This document shows, one piece after another, positions 7,543-14,085 of a stretch of DNA of 22,061 nucleotides; positions within the stretch are counted from its first letter, which is position 1; each line of letters begins with the position of its first letter. Position numbers and translations under genes: made by a program. A model generated the notes under the pieces. The model saw only the letters and a program-made list of their open reading frames with translations, was not told where the DNA came from and searched no databases. This DNA comes from CAWVWD01 sp965662365 (GTDB taxonomy: Bacteria; Bacteroidota; Bacteroidia; Chitinophagales; Saprospiraceae), in contig CBFIHR010000075.1 in NCBI GenBank assembly GCA_965662365.1, positions 1 to 22,061 of the forward strand, given 5' to 3'.

Positions 7543-9004
7543 AGTTTTCCCAACCCTTAATCTCTTGTTCCACATGATTTACCACTACATTTACATCATA
7601 ATTTTCACGTAAAAACGTCGCCATTTGGTCACAAGAATAGACCGAACGATGCTGCCCGCCAGTACAACCAAAACTCACCATCAAACTTGTAAAACCTCGT
7701 TCCATATATCGCTCAACCGAAGGAATAACAATGCGTTTCGCATTTTCGATAAATTCTGTAATATTGGATTTTTCTAATAAAAAATCAATCACCGCTTGGT
7801 CACGACCCGTGATTTTTTTGTACGGCTGGTAACGTCCAGGATTATGAATCGCCCGACAATCAAAAACGTGTCCACCGCCATTGCCGGATAAATCCAATGG
7901 AATCCCTCGTTTATACGAAAAACTGCTGACCGTTACGGTTAATTTTCCTTTTTCGCCTTTCGGCAAATATTGATTCCAATCCTGATGCGTGGTGAGTTTT
8001 AATAAAATATCTTTTAAGTATGGAATTTCCAAAACGTAGTCACTTGCTGACTGATTTTCCAATTGCTTCAACACCCAAACAATATTTTTCATCGCAAACG
8101 GAATACTCGACAAAAAATGTGGTTTTTTCTCATACAACCCTCGAAAACCATAAGCTCCTAAAACTTGAATCGCCCGAATCAACACAAACGGATAATAAAA
8201 TGCCATAAATTCTACTTCATCAAAATTTGCATCAATTTTTTTTGCCGTTTTTAAATAATGTTGTAACAATTCCTCACGAGTTTCAAACGGAATATCGGCT
8301 TTTGCTTGACACAACAAAGAAGCTAAATCATAAGGCATCGCTCCTCTCCTACCCCCTTGATAATCAATTAAATAGGGTTGATTGTTATACAACATAATAT
8401 TCCGAGCCTGAAAATCTCGAAACATAAACGCATTACGATTCGCACCATTCAAATAATCCGTTAAAGTTTGAAAATCTGCCTCCAATTTCACTTCATCAAA
8501 AGGCAAACCGCTGACTTTCAAAAAGTAATATTTAAAATAGTTCAAATCCCACAACATCGACTGCTTATCAAATTCGGTGATTTGAAAACACCAATTGTCA
8601 TAGTCCAAATCACGATGTCCTAAGAGTTGAATTTTCGCCAATTGCTCGACTGATTGTTGATACAAATTCATCAATTCGGGCGTAAATTGATTGCCTTGAC
8701 GAGTCGCAAATAACTGTTGATACAAAGACAAGTTTCCTAAATCTTGTTGCAAATAAATATCATTTTCCAAATCTGTCGCATAAATTTCCGGAACCTGAAT
8801 TCCTTTCGATTTGAAATGATTCGTAAAATTGATAAACGCTTGGTTCTCGGCTTCGTTTGGATTAAAAGCGGCAATTGCCGTTTTCGTTTGTCCGGTGATT
8901 CGATAGTATTTTCTATCTGAACCAGAAGCAGGTAAGGCTTTTATGGTTTCGACTTTTTCGTTTGCCCAAGTTTGGAAAAGTTGTTTGAGTTTTTGTTCCG
9001 TCAT
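7541..9004 (-). CDS. AmgK-like sugar kinase / RapZ C-terminal domain fusion
   Basis: Two-domain protein of 487 residues. Residues 1 to about 320 form an aminoglycoside-phosphotransferase-fold kinase of the AmgK (anomeric MurNAc/GlcNAc kinase) kind: GSDRKYYR near 28, catalytic FRD197FQARN202 and metal-binding ID214YQGGRRG. Residues about 353-487 match the RapZ C-terminal domain, with FDCRAIHNPGR (381-391), TGRDQAV (399-405) and GCTGGQHRSVYS (446-457). In Proteobacteria the RapZ C-terminal domain binds glucosamine-6-phosphate and small RNAs; the N-terminal RapZ ATPase is replaced here by the kinase. The likely theme is amino-sugar or cell-wall recycling control, but the substrate is inferred. 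It is monocistronic, converges with ACMSD and has no MurU-like neighbour here. Confidence 0.88.
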   Translation of the reverse strand: MTEQKLKQLFQTWANEKVETIKALPASGSDRKYYRITGQTKTAIAAFNPNEAENQAFINFTNHFKSKGIQVPEIYATDLENDIYLQQDLGNLSLYQQLFATRQGNQFTPELMNLYQQSVEQLAKIQLLGHRDLDYDNWCFQITEFDKQSMLWDLNYFKYYFLKVSGLPFDEVKLEADFQTLTDYLNGANRNAFMFRDFQARNIMLYNNQPYLIDYQGGRRGAMPYDLASLLCQAKADIPFETREELLQHYLKTAKKIDANFDEVEFMAFYYPFVLIRAIQVLGAYGFRGLYEKKPHFLSSIPFAMKNIVWVLKQLENQSASDYVLEIPYLKDILLKLTTHQDWNQYLPKGEKGKLTVTVSSFSYKRGIPLDLSGNGGGHVFDCRAIHNPGRYQPYKKITGRDQAVIDFLLEKSNITEFIENAKRIVIPSVERYMERGFTSLMVSFGCTGGQHRSVYSCDQMATFLRENYDVNVVVNHVEQEIKGWEN

Positions 9005-9384
9005 AATAATAAATTATACCTTTTAGTTTTGTTGTAAGTTGAACGGTTGTCTTATAAAGTTATTTTGAATCACAAAAGAATCAAAAAAACGCAAAAGTTT
9101 TTTACAAAAGTTATATTATTTCATTCTTTTGTATCTCATAGCTCGTCAACGCCTAATTTTAGCCAAAAAATTGACGCTTATCTTAAAGTCTATGGATAAA
9201 AATCGTGATAGAAATTGTTTTGGACGAAAATTATATTGGTCAACAAACATAATATAAGTAGTCGCTTTTTTTTCATATAAAAATGGTTTACATTCGTTTT
9301 TTGGTATTCTAAAAAAGAAAAACTCCAGCTTTGGAGTAATTTTTTAATAAGTCCGAAGCTGAAGCATCGGAGTACAAACAACAA
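9005..9384. other. 380-nt divergent intergenic region
   Basis: Separates the kinase-RapZ gene (minus) from the ammonia-lyase gene (plus). It is AT-rich with no RNA gene or intact ORF that I can support. The only structured part is the palindromic element at 9322-9375 next to the ammonia-lyase start. No full Bacteroidota promoter with both boxes was found on either strand. Confidence 0.5.
9322..9375. repeat. imperfect palindromic element (ctccagctt family)
   Basis: Contains ACTCCA/TGGAGT (9322-9327, 9332-9337) and a second small stem ccga/tcgg within gtccgaagctgaagcatcggagtac. Words such as ctccagctt, gaagct and a terminal agtac are shared with the element at 12843-12911, suggesting one loose family of intergenic palindromes. 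It ends 10 nt before the ATG of the ammonia-lyase gene, so it lies in that gene's leader. Confidence 0.5.
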
Positions 9385-10314
9385 ATGAAAACAATATATC
9401 ACCAAACGCCTCTTTTACAATCGCACCAACTAAAAAAGGAAAAAGGCTTAAATGTATTCTATAAAATGGAAGCATACCAGCCAACTGGCTCGTTCAAAAT
9501 CCGTGGAATGGAAAACCTTTGTCGCCATCATTTAGCGAATGGACAACGAAATTTCATCGCTTCTTCGGGCGGTAATGCCGGATTATCTATGGCTTATGTG
9601 GCGAAAAAATTAGGGGCAACGATTCAAATTATCGTACCAGAATCGACTTCTGAATTTATGATTAATAAAATTAAAAATTTAGATGCCGAAGTGATTGTTC
9701 ATGGCAAATTTTGGGACGAAGCGAATGACTATTGTTTGCGACAAGCAAAAGAAACAAATGCGGTCTACGTGTCGCCTTTCGATGATGAATTGTTGTGGCA
9801 AGGTCACGCTTCGATGATTGACGAATGTGCGAAGGCAATGCCACAACCTACGAAAATTGTTTTGTCGGTTGGTGGCGGAGGTTTATTATTAGGTGTTTTA
9901 GAAGGCTTACGCCGAAACGGTTGGGAAAGTTCTGAAATCATCGCAGTCGAAACGTATGGTACGGCTTCTTTTCAAAAAAGTATGGCAAAAGGCGAATTGA
10001 TTACCTTGCCTGCTATCAATTCTATCGCAACAAGTTTGGGAGCCAAAACGGTCACACCCGAAGTATTAAAACAAGCGAAATCTTTTAACGTATTGCCACT
10101 TTTGGTAAGTGACGAAGAATGTATTCGAGCGATGTTTTCTTTCTTAGACGAGTACAATGTCGTAGTAGAACCGGCTTGCGGTGCCTCTTTGGCTTATCCT
10201 TTATTTTATGATGAAAAAATAAGTGAAACCGATACGGTTTTGGTCGTTGCTTGCGGCGGCGTAAACACGAGTTTTCGACAATTAGAAAATTATAAAATGC
10301 GATTTTTGGATTAA
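9385..10314 (+). CDS. L-serine/L-threonine ammonia-lyase (SDH-like, PLP)
   Basis: PLP-dependent deamination of serine to pyruvate (or threonine to 2-oxobutanoate). The 309-residue protein is the short catalytic form without an ACT regulatory domain. Visible: PTGSFKIRG with Schiff-base Lys38, the substrate loop SSGGNAGLSMAY (about 60-71), the phosphate-binding GGGGLLLG, ETYGTASF and ACGG near the C-terminus. The SSGGNAG and GGGGLL patterns resemble animal and yeast serine dehydratases more than biosynthetic IlvA. With cysE-cysM nearby, two uses of serine are encoded close together, but regulation is not evident. Specificity for serine over threonine is inferred. Confidence 0.88.
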   Translation: MKTIYHQTPLLQSHQLKKEKGLNVFYKMEAYQPTGSFKIRGMENLCRHHLANGQRNFIASSGGNAGLSMAYVAKKLGATIQIIVPESTSEFMINKIKNLDAEVIVHGKFWDEANDYCLRQAKETNAVYVSPFDDELLWQGHASMIDECAKAMPQPTKIVLSVGGGGLLLGVLEGLRRNGWESSEIIAVETYGTASFQKSMAKGELITLPAINSIATSLGAKTVTPEVLKQAKSFNVLPLLVSDEECIRAMFSFLDEYNVVVEPACGASLAYPLFYDEKISETDTVLVVACGGVNTSFRQLENYKMRFLD

Positions 10315-10403
10315 AGCATATTCGAGAAGGAAGGCTTCAATCCTACCAATAAGTTTTAATAATCGGTTCGAAATTTCTCATTAAAAAATCTATTTTTTAT
10401 TCA

Positions 10404-10471
10404 AAACATAATAGCCACATAGTTTTTTGTGGGCATTGAAAACCATGAAAAGCTATGTGGCTATTATGTTT
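10404..10471. terminator. long stem-loop between converging genes
   Basis: Perfect 19-bp arms aaacataatagccacatag (10404-10422) and their complement (10453-10471), with a 30-nt loop that itself holds T-rich and A-rich ends. It lies between the converging ammonia-lyase and tryptophan dioxygenase genes and is well placed as a bidirectional terminator. The long stem and structured loop also fit a dispersed palindromic element. Confidence 0.8.
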
Positions 10472-10540
10472 GAAAAACTAAATTAATTGCAGCTGCCGTT
10501 GATTTAAAATGCTACAATTTTTTTAGCAAACTTTTAGATT

Positions 10541-11641
10541 TTATTGTTGTGTAAACGAAAAACCTAATTGTTCCTTCAATTCTTTTGGTAAGGCTGGCAA
10601 CTCCGAACGAGGAATTAATAGAGTCGAAATATTGTGTAAATCTGTAAAAATATGGTGTTGAACGGCTGTTTGATGCAGATAAGCATGACCAGAAGAGCCG
10701 CCTGTTCCGACTTTTTTTCCTAACATTCGCATGACCATTTGAGCATGACGATAGCGCCAGGTCGTCAAAAGTTCGTCAATATTCGTCAAGTTGACCAATA
10801 ATTGATACGGCAATTGCAAAATCGGTTCGTCACGATACAATTTAATAAATAAAGCGGCAACGGTCGCTTTGTACGACAATCGCAACTCGCCACTTTCTCG
10901 CATTTTATCATGGGCTTCTTTGTTCAAGACCGATTGAAAGTAAGTATCGGTATCCCCCAACATTCGCAACCGCATTTGTTTGTTTTTATCACTCAAATAC
11001 TCGGAACTTTTAATTGCTGCTTGTTCCTTTTCAATCATACGTTTGACCGCTAATTCGTAGTGTTTTAAGAAATTAAAATCACCAAATTTTAAAAATGGAA
11101 TACGCTCTAACCAGCTTTCGATAGCATCGAAAAACGTCCCATTTTTATAGATATTTTCTAAAATTTCCTTTTGATCATCAGGAAATACCGAAGCGTAATG
11201 ATGATTATTATAAGTCAAGCGATTTTTTTCTGGCAACCCTAACATCGCTTCTACGACTCTAAATTGAAAACTCTGAAAACCCGACGCTGGAAACAAATAC
11301 GCACGGAAATCCAAAAAGTCCAACGGTGTCATCGTTTCCATAATGCCGATTTGTTGAATCAACAACTTCAAAATTTCTTCGACTCGTTCTAATCGCCCGA
11401 TTGCTGTACCGATATTTTTTTCATCAACATTATCATTCTGAAACATTTGATGTACCGACCCCAATTCATGAATAATTTGTTTAAACCATAATTCGTAGGC
11501 TTGATGCGTGATAATAAATAGCATTTCCTCGTGTGCAGGTGTTTCCAGTTCTGCACTTCGCAAGGTTTGAGCATTCAGCACTTTATCTAATTCCAAATAA
11601 CTATGATAATGAATTGTCGTGTATTTCTTAGTTTCAGCCAT
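10541..11641 (-). CDS. kynA: tryptophan 2,3-dioxygenase
   Basis: Heme enzyme inserting O2 into the indole ring of L-tryptophan to give N-formylkynurenine, the entry step of the pathway in this window. The 366-residue protein is all-helical in character, with EEMLFIITHQAYELWFKQ (distal His46), FQSFQFRVVE (Arg128, substrate carboxylate) and TTWRYRHAQMVMRMLG with proximal heme ligand His299, followed by the GTGGSSGHAYL loop. It is longer than the roughly 280-residue proteobacterial form and resembles the longer eukaryote/Bacteroidota type. The leader carries a good promoter and TTAATCA repeats. Kynurenine formamidase is not adjacent. Confidence 0.96.
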   Translation of the reverse strand: MAETKKYTTIHYHSYLELDKVLNAQTLRSAELETPAHEEMLFIITHQAYELWFKQIIHELGSVHQMFQNDNVDEKNIGTAIGRLERVEEILKLLIQQIGIMETMTPLDFLDFRAYLFPASGFQSFQFRVVEAMLGLPEKNRLTYNNHHYASVFPDDQKEILENIYKNGTFFDAIESWLERIPFLKFGDFNFLKHYELAVKRMIEKEQAAIKSSEYLSDKNKQMRLRMLGDTDTYFQSVLNKEAHDKMRESGELRLSYKATVAALFIKLYRDEPILQLPYQLLVNLTNIDELLTTWRYRHAQMVMRMLGKKVGTGGSSGHAYLHQTAVQHHIFTDLHNISTLLIPRSELPALPKELKEQLGFSFTQQ

Positions 11642-11678
11642 TTTAGTTCCTCTTTTTTTAATGGTTTTAGTATAAAAT

Positions 11679-11783
11679 ATGATTAATCATTTTATTTAAT
11701 CATTATTGCTTTTGAAGCAAAGCAAAATTATACATAATTTTAGGATTTCAAAGCTGATTGTTGTCATACTAACTAATTAATCA
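11679..11783. promoter_or_regulatory. three TTAATCA sites in the TDO/kinase divergent region
   Basis: TTAATCA occurs at 11683-11689, 11696-11702 and 11777-11783. The first is the centre of a perfect 12-bp palindrome ATGATTAATCAT (11679-11690), and the second is 13 bp away, just over one helical turn. These two lie downstream of the predicted TDO -7 box, and the third lies upstream of its -33 box. The layout suggests operator sites for a repressor controlling TDO, perhaps also the divergent kinase. The regulator is unknown and AT-rich chance matches are possible. Confidence 0.4.
11723..11752 (-). promoter_or_regulatory. promoter of tryptophan 2,3-dioxygenase
   Basis: On the minus strand TTTG, 18 nt, TAATTTTG: the Bacteroidota -33/-7 pattern (consensus TTTG, 19-21 nt, TAnnTTTG) with a spacer one short. 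The -7 box ends 81 nt before the TDO ATG, leaving a leader of about 75 nt that contains the palindrome ATGATTAATCAT. Confidence 0.6.
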
Positions 11784-11820
11784 GCAAATGTTACTAACAA
11801 ATAAAACGAATCAATAAACT

Positions 11821-12840
11821 GTGGATTTTATTACAATTATAAAATATGCCTGGTATGCGTATGATAGCACTCGACCTATCGACCGAATTAACGACATTAG
11901 TGCGATGGTTTCGACCAATCACGTTTATAAAATTCGGCTAAAAGACGGCAATAATGTTATTGCGAAACTATCGTATTTCGGTAAGTTTGAACACTTCGTG
12001 GAAGATCATACGATTATTAATGTAATGTCGAATAATTTACCGGTTCGATACGAAAACTTCCTTTCTCGTTCCTTAATGAAAGGCAATCAACTTTTTGTCC
12101 ATCGCTTTCAAAATGGTATTGAAGACGTCTGGATTGTGTTTTATCGACCGATCCGGATTAAATCCAAAATGCCCAAACGACTGGAAGATAAACATATTGA
12201 CAAATTAGGAATTGAGTTTGCTCATTTTCATAAATCTTGTCATTTGATTCGTCATACGTTGCCATTATCCTCCAAAAATATGACCACAGATGTCAACGAG
12301 TTACTGGATGTCGTGGACACACAATTTCGAGGAAAATCTGATATTATTCGGCGTCAATGTGACATTTTTTTAGACAATACGCACAAAATTAACTCCAACG
12401 GATTCGATAAAATCCCCGTTTTTGTAGATTGGAATATTGGGAATTTTTCCGTTTCGCCTTCCGGCAAATTTTTCTCTCGCTGGGATTATGATTGGTTCAG
12501 AATGAGCAGCCGAATCGCTGACTTTTACTTTATTAGTCGCATCGTCTCTGATGTTGGCGACAGAACCGTTTTTACGTACAACGCCAGTACAATGATGGAA
12601 GATAGATTCATTCGATTCTTAAAATCTTACCATCAAGTTTTTCCGCTTTCTCGAGAAGAAGTCCTATTCTTAAAGGAAGCTTATCGTTTCTTTTTATTAA
12701 ATTATGTTATCAAAGAAGGGAATTATTTCTTTTTAGAATCTTTCGCCAAACAACTTCAAAATGATGTTTTCACAACACATTTTGATCTGATTGATAAAGT
12801 ATTTGATGGCGATAAGTTATTGAAAGCCTTGGATTTATAA
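11821..12840 (+). CDS. APH-fold kinase-like protein of unknown substrate
   Basis: A 339-residue protein of the phosphotransferase (APH/choline kinase) fold. The N-terminal lobe has YKIRLKDGNNVIAKL with a candidate ATP lysine; the catalytic loop reads FVD203WNIGNF instead of HGDxxxxN, and the metal-binding segment is WDYDW (Asp222, Asp224) followed by RIADFYFISR. I chose GTG 11821: an in-frame TAA lies two codons upstream and the first internal ATG (residue 29) would remove the start of the N-lobe. It is divergent from tryptophan dioxygenase across 179 nt. The substrate is unknown, and a role linked to tryptophan or its products is only a positional guess. Confidence 0.7.
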   Translation: MDFITIIKYAWYAYDSTRPIDRINDISAMVSTNHVYKIRLKDGNNVIAKLSYFGKFEHFVEDHTIINVMSNNLPVRYENFLSRSLMKGNQLFVHRFQNGIEDVWIVFYRPIRIKSKMPKRLEDKHIDKLGIEFAHFHKSCHLIRHTLPLSSKNMTTDVNELLDVVDTQFRGKSDIIRRQCDIFLDNTHKINSNGFDKIPVFVDWNIGNFSVSPSGKFFSRWDYDWFRMSSRIADFYFISRIVSDVGDRTVFTYNASTMMEDRFIRFLKSYHQVFPLSREEVLFLKEAYRFFLLNYVIKEGNYFFLESFAKQLQNDVFTTHFDLIDKVFDGDKLLKALDL

Positions 12841-12842
12841 CC

Positions 12843-12911
12843 TACTTTTGAAGCTCCAGCTTCGGAATAAAATCATTTTTATTTTTTCTCAAAACTGGAG
12901 CTTCAGCAGTA
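12843..12911. terminator. palindrome between converging genes (ctccagctt family)
   Basis: Arms TGAAGCTCCAG (12849-12859) and CTGGAGCTTCA (12895-12905) pair perfectly and extend outward to tac/gta with two mismatches. The loop is T-rich. It fills the 79-nt gap between the converging kinase and decarboxylase genes, so it can act as a bidirectional terminator. Shared words with 9322-9375 suggest a dispersed element. Confidence 0.7.
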
Positions 12912-12919
12912 CGTAAAAA

Positions 12920-13684
12920 CTAAGTCACTGTTAACCTGACTTTGCCAAAACCTTCCACATTTGCCTCGACTTGCTGCCCGTCTTGAATATAAACCGCAGG
13001 CGTTGCGGCACCAGCTAATAGAATCATTCCTTGCTTCAAAGGTTCGTCGTATTGCAAACTCAAACGAGCCGCAGCGACGACCGATTCCCACGGATTTCCT
13101 AAAATTGCATTAGAAGACCCAGCGTGAATCACTTCACCGTCAACACTTAACTCGATAGAAATATCATTAATATTTGTATCCGGCTTTCGCCAATCTCCAA
13201 TAAGAAAACCCGTCGAAGAACAATTGTCCGCAATCACATCTTCTAACGAAAACTTGAAGTTTTCGTAACGAGAATCAATGATTTCAATTGCTGCTGCAAT
13301 GCCTTCGATATACTCCGCTGCATTTTCTAAAGTCAAAGGTTTAGTAATATCTTTTTTAATTAAAAAAGCGATTTCAGGTTCTGCACGAGGATGAATAAAG
13401 TTAGATTTTGGAACGTCCGCACCATTTTCGAAGTGCATCGAGTCCGTCAATCGTCCCCAAATCATATCGTGAACGCCCATTTGTTCCATTTTCGCCTTGC
13501 TGGTAAATCCTAATTTTAGACCAACTAATTTTTCGCCTCTTTCGTATCGTCGAGCGATAGATTTTGCTTGAATATCATAAGCGTCGTCCAATGAAATTTC
13601 TTGTGACGTACTGATTTGCGGCGTTGCTTTCGCATAGCTTGCAGCATTGTCTAATATCGCTGCGATTTCTTGATTGGATTTCAT
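12920..13684 (-). CDS. 4-oxalocrotonate decarboxylase (2-oxo-3-hexenedioate decarboxylase)
   Basis: Mg-dependent member of the fumarylacetoacetase-like/hydratase-decarboxylase family, converting 4-oxalocrotonate to 2-hydroxypenta-2,4-dienoate. The 254 residues match DmpH/XylI/NbaG in length. GLKLGFTSKAKMEQMGVHD (55-73) and WGRLTDSM fit the decarboxylase branch; the sister hydratase usually reads GLTS instead. Metal ligands Glu102 and Glu104 (HPRAEPEIAF) and Glu134 are present, and VIADNCSSTGFLIG is the family loop. It would act after 2-aminomuconate deaminase, which is not in the window. It has its own promoter. The decarboxylase normally forms a complex with the hydratase, also not here. Confidence 0.88.
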   Translation of the reverse strand: MKSNQEIAAILDNAASYAKATPQISTSQEISLDDAYDIQAKSIARRYERGEKLVGLKLGFTSKAKMEQMGVHDMIWGRLTDSMHFENGADVPKSNFIHPRAEPEIAFLIKKDITKPLTLENAAEYIEGIAAAIEIIDSRYENFKFSLEDVIADNCSSTGFLIGDWRKPDTNINDISIELSVDGEVIHAGSSNAILGNPWESVVAAARLSLQYDEPLKQGMILLAGAATPAVYIQDGQQVEANVEGFGKVRLTVT

Positions 13685-13716
13685 TTTTTTTAGTATTTGT
13701 AGAAATATGTAAGCGT

Positions 13717-13746
13717 CAAAGGTACAAAATTGGTGCTTTTATTCAA
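13717..13746 (-). promoter_or_regulatory. promoter of 4-oxalocrotonate decarboxylase
   Basis: Minus strand TTG, 19 nt, TACCTTTG: a good Bacteroidota -33/-7 pair, with the -7 box 32 nt before the ATG. The -33 element overlaps the stop region of the gene remnant at 13739-13926. Confidence 0.65.
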
Positions 13747-13926
13747 TGATTTCGAAAGATTCAAAAAAGGCATCAATGCGTTTATCATTGGGCATATCTT
13801 TGATGTATAAAGCAGAAAGGTCATAGAATTTATCTTTAGGAATAAAAAAACCAACAAGGAGCGTTTGCGGATAACGTCCAAAATTGAATATTATCAATGA
13901 TTTACATGAATTTATAAGTCAATGAT
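13739..13926 (-). pseudogene. 3' remnant of a decayed protein-coding gene
   Basis: The minus-strand frame ending at TAA 13741-13739 is open for about 62 codons and its last 45 read like real protein: FGRYPQTLLVGF, then FFIPKDKFYDLSALYIKDM, then FFESFEIIE and stop. The segment has balanced hydrophobic, charged and aromatic residues, unlike the K/N/I-rich translation of the surrounding spacer. There is no ATG before the DMPND motif and a TGA closes the frame upstream, so the 5' part is gone. The family is not recognised. It could be a chance open frame, but the composition argues against this. Confidence 0.5.
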
Positions 13927-14085
13927 ATTCTATAAATTAAAAATATACTTATATATATGTTTTAATGTATTTTTATTATTTTTACAAAATCATTTATAAA
14001 ATGGAAACGTAGTATTGTAGTAAAAGCGGTACTATCGTCAAACAATCGGGACATTCTATTTCCTACAAATCAAAATTAAAATCAA
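13927..14085. other. AT-rich spacer ahead of the MDR gene
   Basis: Very AT-rich stretch between the gene remnant and the plus-strand MDR gene. No complete promoter with both -33 and -7 boxes, hairpin or ORF is seen, although the transcription start of the downstream gene must lie here. Confidence 0.4.

Noticed and set aside
9190..9276. 28-codon minus-strand ORF with a signal-peptide-like start (MKKKRLLILCLL)
   Set aside because: Ends after 28 codons in AT-rich spacer, no conserved motif, no promoter; a chance K/L/I-rich frame is more likely.
13690..13881. 63-codon minus-strand frame over the gene remnant
   Set aside because: It is a different frame across the same DNA as the protein-like remnant and crosses the decarboxylase promoter; composition is spacer-like.
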